Notes: generated from the letters alone by a model not told the origin. A stretch of DNA of 11,796 bases from Aureococcus anophagefferens (GCF_000186865.1 NW_008705621.1:1-11796); one strand, 5' to 3'; counted from the stretch's first letter, positions 1 to 7,989 are shown. Translations and numbers: made by a program.

Positions 1-111
1 CCATCGGTTGAGCCGATTTTGAACGATGTTGACGTCGATGATGCACAAACAAGGGAGCCCCGGGCCGACCCGAGCTGCGACGCCTCTCGCACCGCGCCGC
101 GCTAGCCTCGT

Positions 112-190
112 GGTCCGCGAGGCCGTCGACCCCACCCCGGTCGCAGCGGGCGCGGACCTCGCCTCGCGCCCGCGTCGCGGTCCGCGAGGC
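112..190. repeat. Short direct repeat with an inverted half-copy
   Basis: The 12-mer GGTCCGCGAGGC occurs at 112-123 and again at 179-190. Its first eight bases recur inverted at 151-158 (CGCGGACC). The cluster lies just upstream of the SIR2-like reading frame. It may be a regulatory element, a 5' leader structure or simple GC-rich repetition. Nothing in the sequence decides between these. Confidence 0.4.
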
Positions 191-201
191 GCCGCCTTGT
201 C

Positions 202-1095
202 ATGGCGCGCCGTTCGCAACGTGCCGTCGACCTGAAGCCGACCTTCCGGACCGTGGACCTGCCCCCCGTCGCCGACGCCGTCGCCTTCGCGGACCTGGAC
301 GCGGTCGCGCGGCGGGACTTCGAGCAGCTGCGCGCGCAGCTCGAAGAAGCCCACGCGTTGATCCTCTGCGGCGCAGGAGCCTCCGCCGGCCTCATCGCGT
401 ACCTCTTCACGCAGACGATGCGCGAGGAGCTGGTCTGGCCGGAGGACGGGAATTGGGCCCAGGTCAACCGCATCCTCAAGCCGCTTGCGGCGGCCCTGGT
501 CGCTTACCGCGAGGCGCCCAACCCCCAGGGCCACTTCTACAGCACCGTCGGCAACGTCATGCCCGACAGGGCCGTCATCGTGACGCTGAACGTCGACGGC
601 CTCGCGGCCTCGTCGGGATTGCCCGTCCACGAAGTCCACGGCGTCCTTGCCCCCTGGAGTCCGGACGGTCACGAGGTCACCACAACGCGGGAGCAGTACC
701 AGGAGCTCCTCGCCGTCGCCGACGGTCCCGTCGTGGACGGCGCGGGCAACCAGCTCGCGCCCAAGGTCGCGCTCTACGACAACACCCAATTCAAGCGCAA
801 CCCTTTTGACTTCGATCGGACGAATCCCTTCAGCGAGATCGCGGGCACGCCAAAGGTCCTCATCATCGTCGGCCTCTCGGGCGACACGGAGATGGTCGAG
901 CTCATGATCAAGGAGTCCAAGACGGCCGGCATCACGAAGATCTACGTCGTCGACCGAGAGAACCACATCCCGCCCGACCTCCTCAAGGCATTCAACGACC
1001 TCCCTCACCGCAAGCAGCGCATCATCCACTTCCGGACGACGGCCGACGCCTTCGCGAGCTACCTCGAAGCGGCCGCCCCGTCGCTGGACGGCTGA
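202..1095 (+). CDS. Divergent SIR2-family (sirtuin-like) NAD-binding protein
   Basis: The 297-residue product shows sirtuin signatures in the expected order. GAGASAG at residues 57-63 matches the NAD-binding GAG motif. TLNVDGL at 128-134 matches the TQNIDGL motif, keeping N130 and D132. HEVHG at 143-147 supplies the putative catalytic H146. VGLSGDT at 223-229 sits where the second nucleotide-binding GTS motif is expected. In the family these residues bind NAD+ and drive protein deacylation or NAD+ cleavage. Two features are odd: the only cysteine is C56, so the usual four-cysteine zinc ribbon is absent, and the PDFR motif after GAG is replaced by AYLF. Activity is therefore uncertain. The frame opens after a stop at 103-105 and the first ATG is at 202. 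No signal peptide or membrane segment is visible. A gene for an ankyrin protein follows on the same strand. Fold assignment is fairly secure; function is inference. Confidence 0.8.
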   Translation: MARRSQRAVDLKPTFRTVDLPPVADAVAFADLDAVARRDFEQLRAQLEEAHALILCGAGASAGLIAYLFTQTMREELVWPEDGNWAQVNRILKPLAAALVAYREAPNPQGHFYSTVGNVMPDRAVIVTLNVDGLAASSGLPVHEVHGVLAPWSPDGHEVTTTREQYQELLAVADGPVVDGAGNQLAPKVALYDNTQFKRNPFDFDRTNPFSEIAGTPKVLIIVGLSGDTEMVELMIKESKTAGITKIYVVDRENHIPPDLLKAFNDLPHRKQRIIHFRTTADAFASYLEAAAPSLDG

Positions 1096-1334
1096 GCAAG
1101 GCCACGCGTTCCCTGTCTAAATCCTACGAATTGCGTCGTGAACCCAGGAGGGCAAAAGCGCGCTTGGGACGGCTCCCCGAGGGCAACTGCATCTGCAACA
1201 CTTCGCCTCGGCTCTGCGATTCTTGTGTGATGGACCCGCAGTAGTCCAGCGCGAATCCAAGAACGCGGCACGCGCCCACGCGGCGCTGTGCGACGACGAG
1301 CACATCCTCGACAGCCACGCGCGTCCGCTCTGCG
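1096..1334 (+). promoter_or_regulatory. Intergenic spacer between SIR2-like and ankyrin genes
   Basis: This 239-bp gap must hold the 3' end of the SIR2-like transcript and the promoter and leader of the ankyrin gene, if both are transcribed separately. I see no TATA box, polyadenylation AATAAA or hairpin terminator. Confidence 0.3.
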
Positions 1335-1374
1335 ATGGACGACGACCCCATCGCGGCGATGGACGACGACCCCA
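1333..1374 (+). repeat. 24-bp-period duplication over the ankyrin start codon
   Basis: CGATGGACGACGACCCCA occurs at 1333-1350 and 1357-1374. Each copy carries an ATG in the ankyrin frame, so the duplication supplies two alternative in-frame starts eight codons apart. Confidence 0.75.
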
Positions 1375-2594
1375 ACGACGCCGAGGGCGCCGCGCAGCTG
1401 GTCCAGCGAGTGATGCTCGTGCTCGGCATCGGCGGCATCAACACGCTCGACTTCCTCTTCCCCATCCTGGCCGACGTCCGGGCGCGGCGCGTCAGCCTCT
1501 GCGGCGAAGGCGTCCTCCTCGCCGCCGTCGGCACGCGCAGCACCGCCGTCCTCGCCGAGCTCATCGCCCACGGCGCCAGCGTGCTCGAGCAGTCCGCGCC
1601 CGATTCGCGCGGCCACGTCTGGACGGCGCTCGCCCTCGCCGCGAAGATGGGTGACCTCGCCACCATCGACTTCCTCGTCATGCACTGCGGCGCGCCGCTG
1701 GAGCAGAACCCCGCCGTGACGCCGCTCATCGTCGCCGTCGTCGAGGGCCACGTCGCCGCGGCGCGGCGCCTCGTCGAGCTGGGGGCCGACGTCGACTGCT
1801 GGCGCTTCCGCGTCGTGCAGTACGGCGGGCCCCCGCTCTACGAGGCCGTCGTGCGGCGCGACTACCCCATGATGAGCATGTTGATCGACCTCGGCGCGGA
1901 CCCGACGGTCTTCAACTCGGACAACGCGGAGTCGGCCATCGACTTCGCGTACGACTGGGACCTGGCCGCGCTCGACATCATGGGCGAGCCCGCGGACCAC
2001 CTCGAATACCTCGCGCGCAACGCGCTCGAGAACGTGCGGCAGCCGAACCTCGACACCGAGGTCCTGCGCCTCGCGCTGCCCCGCGTCGCCATGAGCACGG
2101 CCAAGCTCGACGAGGCGCTCTTCGACGCGGCCGAGACGGGCGACTGGTACCGGGTCCGCCTGCTCGTGAACCACGGCGCGGACGCGAACTCCTACCGCGG
2201 CTCCGACTCCGCGCTCAAGGTCGCGCTCCTCGGGCGCCACCTGGCCGCGTCCAAGGAGCTCATCGCCCACGGCGCCGTCCACGCCGGCGACGCCCTCACG
2301 CGCCTCGTCGCCGACGCCAGGGCGCTGCCGCGCGCCCTCGTCAACCTCGAGCTCGCCCGCCTCGTGCTCGAGACCGAGGCCATCCCGACGCCCGACCGCG
2401 CCGAGCTCGGCAGCCTGCTCAACCTCCTCGACGACGCGGCGGCGCGGGAGCACCTCCACCTCAACGACACGCTGCCCATGGGCAGGCTCCTCTGCGCCCA
2501 CGGCGCGCAGCACACGGCCCTCACGGAGATGCCCGCCCTGTGGATGGAGCCGGTCGCGTTGCGGTACCTCTTCGTGCAGAACGTGCCGGTGTAG
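1335..2594 (+). CDS. Ankyrin-repeat protein
   Basis: The 419-residue protein contains at least six ankyrin-type helical pairs. Four are consecutive, at about residues 58-85, 95-122, 128-154 and 166-190. At least two more follow at about 258-286 and 292-316. Typical endings are LIAHGAS, LVELGADVD, LIDLGADP and LVNHGADAN. Ankyrin repeats bind protein partners, and no catalytic domain is attached. The segment at 200-255 and the C-terminus from about 330 are helical but degenerate. The start is ambiguous: an 18-bp sequence is tandemly duplicated at 1333-1350 and 1357-1374, giving MDDDP twice, so translation could begin at 1335 or 1359. There is no signal peptide or membrane span. It lies 239 bp after the SIR2-like gene on the same strand. 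Free-standing ankyrin proteins are common in algal and giant-virus genomes, so the partner cannot be guessed. Confidence 0.85.
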   Translation: MDDDPIAAMDDDPNDAEGAAQLVQRVMLVLGIGGINTLDFLFPILADVRARRVSLCGEGVLLAAVGTRSTAVLAELIAHGASVLEQSAPDSRGHVWTALALAAKMGDLATIDFLVMHCGAPLEQNPAVTPLIVAVVEGHVAAARRLVELGADVDCWRFRVVQYGGPPLYEAVVRRDYPMMSMLIDLGADPTVFNSDNAESAIDFAYDWDLAALDIMGEPADHLEYLARNALENVRQPNLDTEVLRLALPRVAMSTAKLDEALFDAAETGDWYRVRLLVNHGADANSYRGSDSALKVALLGRHLAASKELIAHGAVHAGDALTRLVADARALPRALVNLELARLVLETEAIPTPDRAELGSLLNLLDDAAAREHLHLNDTLPMGRLLCAHGAQHTALTEMPALWMEPVALRYLFVQNVPV

Positions 2595-3737
2595 CGGCGC
2601 GACGGCGTCGCCCCTCAAATCATCGCGCCGAGTCTCTCTCTCTAGCGCATGAGGCGACGCACCCCCGCCGACGCGCCTGCCTTGGAGTCTCAGCTCCTCG
2701 CGAACATGACCCGCTCCTCTTCTCCCGCCCCCTTGTGCTGCTCTCCGCCCCCCTTGTTGTAACGTTGATCCTGTGCGCTCGCGATCAACGCCTGGAAGAT
2801 GACCGAGTCCACGCCGGCGAGAGTCTAGACGAGCTTACCACGGCAACTGGAGCGTCGGACGTCGAGTGGGGGCTCACGCCGGCGAACGCGCGCCGGGCGC
2901 GGATCCGCGGGGTTGTGGAGCCGCAGGACCATCTCGCCGACCGTGCCGCCCCGTCCGCTGGCGACGGGCGAGACTCGAGCTTGCGCAGCGCGTGTGTCGC
3001 CCCGAGGCCGCAGGGAAACGCCGCGTCGAGCGCCAGCGCGCGGGAAGAAATCCACGGCACGACGGGGGCGAACGCCTACGGGCGCCAGTCCGTCGCCGCG
3101 TCGCACACGCTCGAGGCGCCGTCGAAGAAGCGCCGTCGAAGAGGCTCCACCGCGTCGGTAGCGTTGCGACCAGTCTGCTCACACGTCGGCGGCGCCGGAG
3201 CGGTGGCTGTCCTCGAAGACCTCGGCGGGAGGCGCTGGGGCTGCGCGCTCACGCTCGGCCGCTGCGTCACCCGTCGCCGCTCGATGCTCTCCATGCTGCG
3301 CGACGTCGGCGCCCGGCAGGTCCTCGCGCGTCGCCGGGACGGTCTGATCTCGAGGTGCGAGATCGTCGCCGCCGTCGACGCCGCCGCGCTCCTCGGCCAG
3401 CAACTCGCGCACGTCGCCGACGATGTCGCGATGCAACGCGTTGCCGCCCTCGGGAGCCGTGTTCTCGCGGCTGGCATCATGATCGTCTGCGCAGCGGCGC
3501 GCGGCCAAGTGCCAGCCCATAATGTCGGCAAGCCCAAAAACGCTTGTGGCAAATTTGCAGTGCACTTGAAGGGCGGGCGACGACGCGTCCGCGCGGTCGT
3601 ATTCGCTGTGGGGATTTGCAATTTTTACCACCGCCACGCGTCACCGAGGAACGCCCGTCCCGGCACACCGTCATTATCTCGGCTGGAACAGCGTCTGCGG
3701 CGCGGAGGCGAGGCGGGAGCGGCGACCCTGTCTGCCG
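2595..3737. other. Gene-poor spacer with ambiguous antisense ORF pair
   Basis: No recognisable domain lies here. A long plus-strand frame runs 2540-3784 and overlaps the ankyrin 3' end. A minus-strand frame at 3179-3637 is its exact codon-for-codon complement. Both look superficially protein-like, as expected when one GC-rich frame mirrors the other. The plus frame from about 3280 to 3480 is Ala/Leu/Val-rich and slightly more natural, while the minus frame is Asp/Glu/Gly-rich like the mirror frames of the good genes. The plus frame also has a basic KKRRRR patch near 3125-3142. I would not call either a gene without transcript or homology support. A short CT run lies at 2633-2643. Confidence 0.45.
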
Positions 3738-5264
3738 TCACCGTGAGGCCAGCGCGTTCGGGCAAAAGACGAAGGACACGATGACCCGGCGCAGGACCCA
3801 CGGGACGCGGCGCTGAAGAGAGCTCGGCGCTCGCTCGCGCAGCAGCTGCGCGACGACGAGGACGGCCTCGCGCCTCGCGCGTTCGCCCGCGATGGCCAGG
3901 AGACGTCTATCGGGCAGGCCGCGGCAGGTGATGCAGCCGAACATCCCGAGCTCGACGACTGCGACCGCGCGGAGCTCGCACGCGATGATCGCGACGGCGT
4001 TCGTGTCGCTGTCCTCCGATAACGACTCCAGCACTGACTGAGCGAAATAACAACAAGGCGAACGGTAGCCCAGGCACTCTATGAGCACGTTGATGAACCG
4101 ACTCTCCTCGCAAATCATCGCCCTCGCCTTGGACGACTTCATCACGATCATCATCAGCAGCTTGAGAACCTGGTGATTCGCATGGTAGTTCTCAGCCGAG
4201 TAAGAAGGCAGGCACAGGATCTCAAAGACCCGCTGGACACCACCGGCCTCGACGATCGTCTCCGCGTCGTCGCAGCTTCTGGCCATCTCACACAGCGCCT
4301 CCGTTCCGCCTCCAAGCGCCGGAACCACGTGTATGAACTCGAGGAGCGCGTCAACAACGCCTGTCGCGCGGATCGCGTCCGTGTGCGCGACGCGCGCCTC
4401 CAAGTTGCTCGCGTACGCGCTGGGCTTGGCCCTGGCGAACATCTGAATATGAAGCATCGCGTTCTGCCGCTTCCGCGTCGCCATGCCGCCGTCGTGGAAG
4501 TCGCGGACGTAGTTGGCGAGGGAGACGTCGACCTCGACCGGCGCCGCGCCGCCGGACGCCTGCGCCCGCGCGGCGAGCTTCTTCCACTTCCTGACCAAAT
4601 GCTTGGCCCGCTTCGCGACGGGCTCGTCGTCGACCTTCTCGTCGACCTTCTCGAGGCCCGACACCGTGCGACCGAGGCTGCTCCCCATGAGGTCGTCGAT
4701 GCAGATGTTCATGTAGCGGAGCTCATAAAGCCAGTCGCAGACCATGTCCCAGTCGGACCTGGCTCCGTCCTCGAGCACGTGCGCCTCGAGCGCTTTCACG
4801 CGGTCGCCGGTCGACGCCCACGTACTTCGTGCGTAATACGGAGGAGGCGGGCGAGTCGAGCGCCGCCACGGCACGAACGGCCCGTCCCAGGGCCCCGGCA
4901 CGTAATTCGCGATGAAATCCATGAGCGTCGCCTTGACCGTCGGCTTGACGAACGCCTTCGCCTGCGCCGCGTCCGTGACGCCGAGCTTGCCCGCGACGGC
5001 CTTGATGAGCACGCGCGCCGTGAGCGCGCCCGTGCCGTAGGCCGTGACTATTTCGGCGTCGCTCGTGAGCGTCTCCACCGTCGTCTTCGCGATGGTCGCC
5101 GCGTCGGGCATGGCCACTCTCGACGCCTCGCCCGCGTCCAATGGCTCCATGCGAATCACCCGGAGCTCGTCATGGCGGCGGCAGCTGCAGCGGAGACACG
5201 ACACACCTCCAGCGCGAAGCGCATCGGGCTGCCCACCCGGCGGTACCTTGATGTCATCGTGCAC
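3738..5264 (-). CDS. TFIIS N-terminal domain protein with armadillo-like repeats
   Basis: The 508-residue frame has three regions. Residues about 75-118 resemble a DEK C-terminal-like helical domain (tentative). Residues about 172-232 match the TFIIS N-terminal (LW) domain: a WLYEL helix, then SSLGRTVSGLEKV, then AKHLVRKWKKLAA with the hallmark WKKL. Residues about 255-500 form a helical array with ARM-like GVVDALLEF and GGVQRVFEIL segments. LW domains bind disordered partners of the transcription-elongation machinery and ARM arrays bind proteins, so a nuclear scaffold role is inferred. No zinc ribbon of true TFIIS is present. The longest frame starts at 5264, but the first 38 residues are Cys/Arg-rich and unlike the rest, so M39 (5150) or M52 (5111) may be the true start. 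A plus-strand ORF begins divergently nearby. Intron-free as drawn. Confidence 0.82.
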   Translation of the reverse strand: MHDDIKVPPGGQPDALRAGGVSCLRCSCRRHDELRVIRMEPLDAGEASRVAMPDAATIAKTTVETLTSDAEIVTAYGTGALTARVLIKAVAGKLGVTDAAQAKAFVKPTVKATLMDFIANYVPGPWDGPFVPWRRSTRPPPPYYARSTWASTGDRVKALEAHVLEDGARSDWDMVCDWLYELRYMNICIDDLMGSSLGRTVSGLEKVDEKVDDEPVAKRAKHLVRKWKKLAARAQASGGAAPVEVDVSLANYVRDFHDGGMATRKRQNAMLHIQMFARAKPSAYASNLEARVAHTDAIRATGVVDALLEFIHVVPALGGGTEALCEMARSCDDAETIVEAGGVQRVFEILCLPSYSAENYHANHQVLKLLMMIVMKSSKARAMICEESRFINVLIECLGYRSPCCYFAQSVLESLSEDSDTNAVAIIACELRAVAVVELGMFGCITCRGLPDRRLLAIAGERARREAVLVVAQLLRERAPSSLQRRVPWVLRRVIVSFVFCPNALASR

Positions 5265-5287
5265 ATTTGCGCAGCCCCGGCGGCGCG

Positions 5288-5602
5288 ATGCTGCCCGCGC
5301 TCTCGACGCCGCCGCTGCTCAAACCTCGCACGAGCAGCGCGGCGCCTACGAGGAGCGCCGACGCGACGGCGCAGACCGACCTGCACACGACCGAGCATCT
5401 CCGCGCCGTCGACGACGCGATCGCGGCGCACCATGTCCACATGGCCCAGCCGTGCGAGGCAGCATCGGTGGCTCCAGAAGAACAACATCGACGAAACGAC
5501 CGCGTCGCGGCACATCGCGACCTCCGCGACGAAGAGCCGATGCCCTTGACCGCGACCTTCGACACACTGCACGCGATGCAGATCTGGCTCGCGCAGAACT
5601 AG
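5288..5602 (+). CDS. Short hypothetical protein ending in tandem amber stops
   Basis: This frame starts at ATG 5288 (an earlier in-frame ATG is at 5267) and gives about 104 residues. I do not recognise it. Its codons favour G or C at the third position, and its composition is more natural than that of the exactly complementary minus-strand frame. It ends with two adjacent TAG codons at 5600-5605. The same frame then stays open for 26 more codons of similar character to a TGA at 5684-5686. It is arranged divergently from the TFIIS-N/armadillo gene, with 137 bp to that gene's more likely start at 5150. It could be a small gene, the remains of a longer one, or an exon. No signal peptide, membrane segment or known motif is visible. 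Confidence 0.35.
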   Translation: MLPALSTPPLLKPRTSSAAPTRSADATAQTDLHTTEHLRAVDDAIAAHHVHMAQPCEAASVAPEEQHRRNDRVAAHRDLRDEEPMPLTATFDTLHAMQIWLAQN

Positions 5603-5901
5603 TAGATCGTCGGCCGCCGCGTCCACGAGCTACTCGTCGAGGCGCCCGAGCGGCGCCTCACCAGGCCGGGGGGGCCGCGCCCTTGATTTCCTAACGTCTC
5701 GCGTCGGATCTGGCGTAAAGCCCGCCGCGTGGTCGCCAGGGCCCCAAAATTACGAGCTAGCCGTTCCGGCGCTTCGGACACGGAACTTGTGGCATGCCCG
5801 TCCGAGCAGCGGCGCTCGTCGAGCGACCACGCGAGGAGCCGTAATACCACGCTTGCTTTACGCGGAAATGCCGTCGTCCGCGCAGGGCGCGGGCATGTCA
5901 G
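5603..5901. other. Convergent gap, nothing recognised
   Basis: Apart from the 26-codon continuation of the preceding plus-strand frame to 5686, I see no gene, RNA or repeat in this stretch. Confidence 0.5.
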
Positions 5902-7412
5902 TTAGTCGCGGCTAAGGGAGGAATCAAAGGGAGAGAGAACAGCAAAGGGAATGTCATCGTCCAAGGGGGGCGCCGCGTTGAGTCCGGGCATGTCGAAGTC
6001 TGAGTCCGACTCGTCAGAGGTCCGGCAGCGAGTCGACGTAGATGTCCAGCTGTTCGTAGATATCCGGCTCTTCGGCCTGCGGAGGTCGCGTGAGACTCTC
6101 TCAGCCGAGATCGAGCGGCAGCGAATCCCGACGCGCGTACCCATGACGCAGCTGGGTCACCACAATCACGTTCCAACTCGGCGCGCTGTCGACACGGCTA
6201 AAAGTGTCGGAGATGGGGAATTTCAGGCGGTACAGCGACAAAGCCCTGATGCGGATAAGACAACGCTCCATGCGCGTTTTGATTGGCGTGTTGAAGAACG
6301 AGTTGACGACCTCTCCTATCTCCTCCACGAAGACGGGCGTCTTGGCCAGGAAGATCGTCGGGCGGACGTCGCCGTACTTGAGCTTGGAGTGAGGCGTGAA
6401 GACCTCGAAGTTCCACGCCTCCCAGCGGCGGACGTCGCGTGGCCTGACCCACAACTGCTCGTAGAAGTCCAACACGTCGTCGTCGTCGGACTCGGACTCG
6501 GACTCGGTGTCCTGCCTGTGCCCCGGCACCGCGTAACGTGTTTTCTCGGCGCGCGCGCGGACGCCGGCTCGAGACCACCAGGGCAGCGTCGCGTGCCACT
6601 CGTCCATCACGAGGTCGTTCGTCACGAGGTGGTCCGTCACGACGTGGCTGTACGCGGCGTCGTAGCGGAGCGGCAGCGCCGAGAGCGCGACGTTCTGGTG
6701 CAGCACCGGGACCTGCGCGAGGAGCGCGTCGTCGAGGGGCCGCTACGCCCCCGCGCGGCTCTCCGAGACGCCCCGCCGGACGGACGACGTGCTCGCGAGC
6801 TTCGCGGCCTCCTAGCTCGAGCGCGTCGAGCGCGCGCGGCGGGAAAAGGACGAGGTCATCGCGAAGCCTCCGTGTGACCCACCTCGGCGCTCCGGTGGTT
6901 GAGCAGGCGGACGTAGCGCCGCGGGCCGACCGCCGGCGGGCCGGCGCTCCCCAGCTGGTTCACGCCGCCGCGGCCGGCGCCGACCTCGCTGACCATGGCG
7001 TCGACGAAGTCCCGGCTGTGCGTGTTCCCACCGACGTGGGCGCGCTGCTGGGCGTAGAGCGTCGTCGTCTCGCCCTCGACGGCCACCTGCGTCGGGACGT
7101 CGCCCGTGAGCGTCTCCGTCATCTCCGCGACGGGCCCGACGCCGAACGTCGGCGGCCGCTAGCCCCGCGAGACCGACGCGCGCGCGAGGCTCGGGACCGC
7201 CGACGAGGCCGTCGAGCGAGCGGCGCCTCTCCACGCGCGGCGCCCGCATTTCTTTCGGGACGTCGATCTCGAGCGTCTCCGTCGACGATCTCCGGCGCCC
7301 GACGCCGAACGTCGGCGGCCGCTAGCCCCGCGAGACCGACGCGCGCGCGAGGCTCGGGACCGCCGGCGAGGCCGTCGAGCGAGCGACGCCGCACCACGCG
7401 CCGCGCCCGCAT
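5902..7412 (-). CDS. Putative spliced gene, acidic protein of unknown function
   Basis: Several minus-strand segments share the third-position GC bias of the good genes and join in phase. The model is: exon 1 at 7412-7398 from an ATG; exon 2 at 7321-7235; exon 3 at 7158-6883, containing TETLTGDVPTQ and QRAHVGGNTHSRDF; exon 4 at 6742-6141, containing DEWHATLPWW, an acidic Ser/Glu/Asp run near 6478-6510, and FVEEIGEVVNSFF; exon 5 at 6076-5902, with a SDESDSDFDMPG-type acidic tail ending in TAA. The total would be roughly 380 residues. I recognise no family, signal peptide or membrane span. Exons 1-3 overlap a 163-bp tandem duplication. The acceptor for exon 5 is good, but the best frame just after it stops at 6014-6016, and dropping one base there would restore a continuous frame. 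Coding on this strand is fairly convincing for exons 3 and 4. The full model is inference, and it could be a decaying gene. Confidence 0.42.
6077..6140 (-). other. Candidate intron 4
   Basis: The minus strand starts GTACGC at 6140 and ends CTCCGCAG at 6077, with a CTCAC branch-like word 18-22 nt before the acceptor. Removing 64 nt carries exon 4 into the frame that ends at the TAA at 5904-5902. Using other donors instead enters a frame that ends at the TGA at 6016-6014. Confidence 0.35.
6743..6882 (-). other. Candidate intron 3
   Basis: The minus strand reads GAG then GTGGGT at 6882, a strong donor, and GGGGCGTAG ending at 6743. Removal joins two GC3-biased segments in phase 0 and skips stops in both flanks. 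An alternative acceptor at 6812 (CTAG) is also in phase but leaves the TAG at 6745-6743 in frame. Confidence 0.42.
7159..7234 (-). other. Candidate intron 2 (duplicated unit A)
   Basis: This 76-nt stretch starts GTGGAG and ends GGGGCTAG on the minus strand. Its length is 1 modulo 3, which is the shift needed to pass from the frame of 7321-7235 to that of 7158-6883. Without removal, the downstream frame is blocked by the TAG at 7161-7159. Confidence 0.32.
7322..7397 (-). other. Candidate intron 1 (duplicated unit B)
   Basis: Read on the minus strand, this 76-nt stretch begins GTGGTG after a short ATG-led segment and ends GGGGCTAG directly before CGGCCGCCGACG. Removal is in phase 0. It is the near-identical partner of the stretch at 7159-7234. 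Inferred only from splice-site words and frame. Confidence 0.3.
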
Positions 7413-7461
7413 TTTTTTCGGAGCGAAAGATGCGAAAAAAAATGAACTCTGCTATTAAAGT
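7411..7461 (-). promoter_or_regulatory. AT-rich island upstream of the spliced-gene start
   Basis: A run of about 50 bases rich in A and T separates the inverted-repeat arm from the proposed ATG at 7412. On the minus strand it includes CTTTAATAG and an eight-T run. In such a GC-rich setting it could be a core promoter or leader. Only composition and position support this. Confidence 0.2.
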
Positions 7462-7536
7462 GGCCCCCGCGGGCCCGTCGAGGCCGCCGCGGGCCCGTCG
7501 AGGCCGCCGAGGCCTCGACGGCGGTCCGGGGAGGGC
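7462..7536 (+). repeat. Left arm of 75-bp inverted repeat
   Basis: Starts GGCCCCCGCGGGCCC and ends GGGGAGGGC. It is identical to the reverse complement of 8094-8168 and diverges immediately on both sides. Confidence 0.95.
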
Positions 7537-7989
7537 AGGCGGAGCTCGACAAGGCGGGACGCGGGCAAATACGCGCGCGTGGACGTGCTCTGATGAGACG
7601 ACCATCGTGCCGTCAGACTTGCTTCTTGAGCAAGGCCGACAGATCGGATCTGCCGCGCACACTTCAGCACGTGGGCCGCGCCGACGGTGCCGTCGACGTG
7701 AAGCACCTCGCGGCCTGCTCGCGCGTCCCGCGCGTCCAGCGCCGCGGCTGCCCCGCGGCGCGACCGGAGCGCCCCATCGGCGGCAGCCCGACTGCTCCGT
7801 GCGGTGCAAGGTGCCGCCGACTCAACCTCCCGACGCCCTCCGGCAGGGGATCCGATGGGATGGGCCCAACATCCGAGGGCGCTGTGCCGGCGGTGCGTCG
7901 TCGCCGCGGCGGACGGGGCGGCGTCGCGGGAGGTGGCCCGACGTCTTTTGTTGTCGGTGAGAGGTTTTTTTTACCGGCGGGAAGACGGA

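Larger units (their letters stand above)
7108..7421 (-). repeat. 163-bp tandem duplication
   Basis: Positions 7135-7258 and 7298-7421 align without gaps at an offset of exactly 163, with only a few scattered mismatches. The similarity extends, with an indel, to the word GAGCGTCTCC at 7108-7117 and 7271-7280. On the minus strand each unit carries a TAG-CGG acceptor-like junction, then RPPTFGVG, then a TETL...DVP peptide: TETLEIDVPKE from one unit and TETLTGDVPTQ from the other. The unit therefore appears to duplicate an exon with its neighbouring intron. Confidence 0.85.

Noticed and set aside
1059..2618. 519-codon minus-strand ORF
   Set aside because: It is the mirror of the ankyrin gene: very rich in Val, Glu, Asp, Gly, Arg and His, with no domain, while the plus strand has clear ankyrin repeats.
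3539..3552. 14-bp word AACGCTTGTGGCAA shared with 9646-9659
   Set aside because: A single 14-mer match in a 12-kb window is within chance expectation, and the flanks do not match.
4173..5549. 458-codon plus-strand ORF
   Set aside because: It mirrors the TFIIS-N/armadillo gene, whose motifs are clear on the minus strand.
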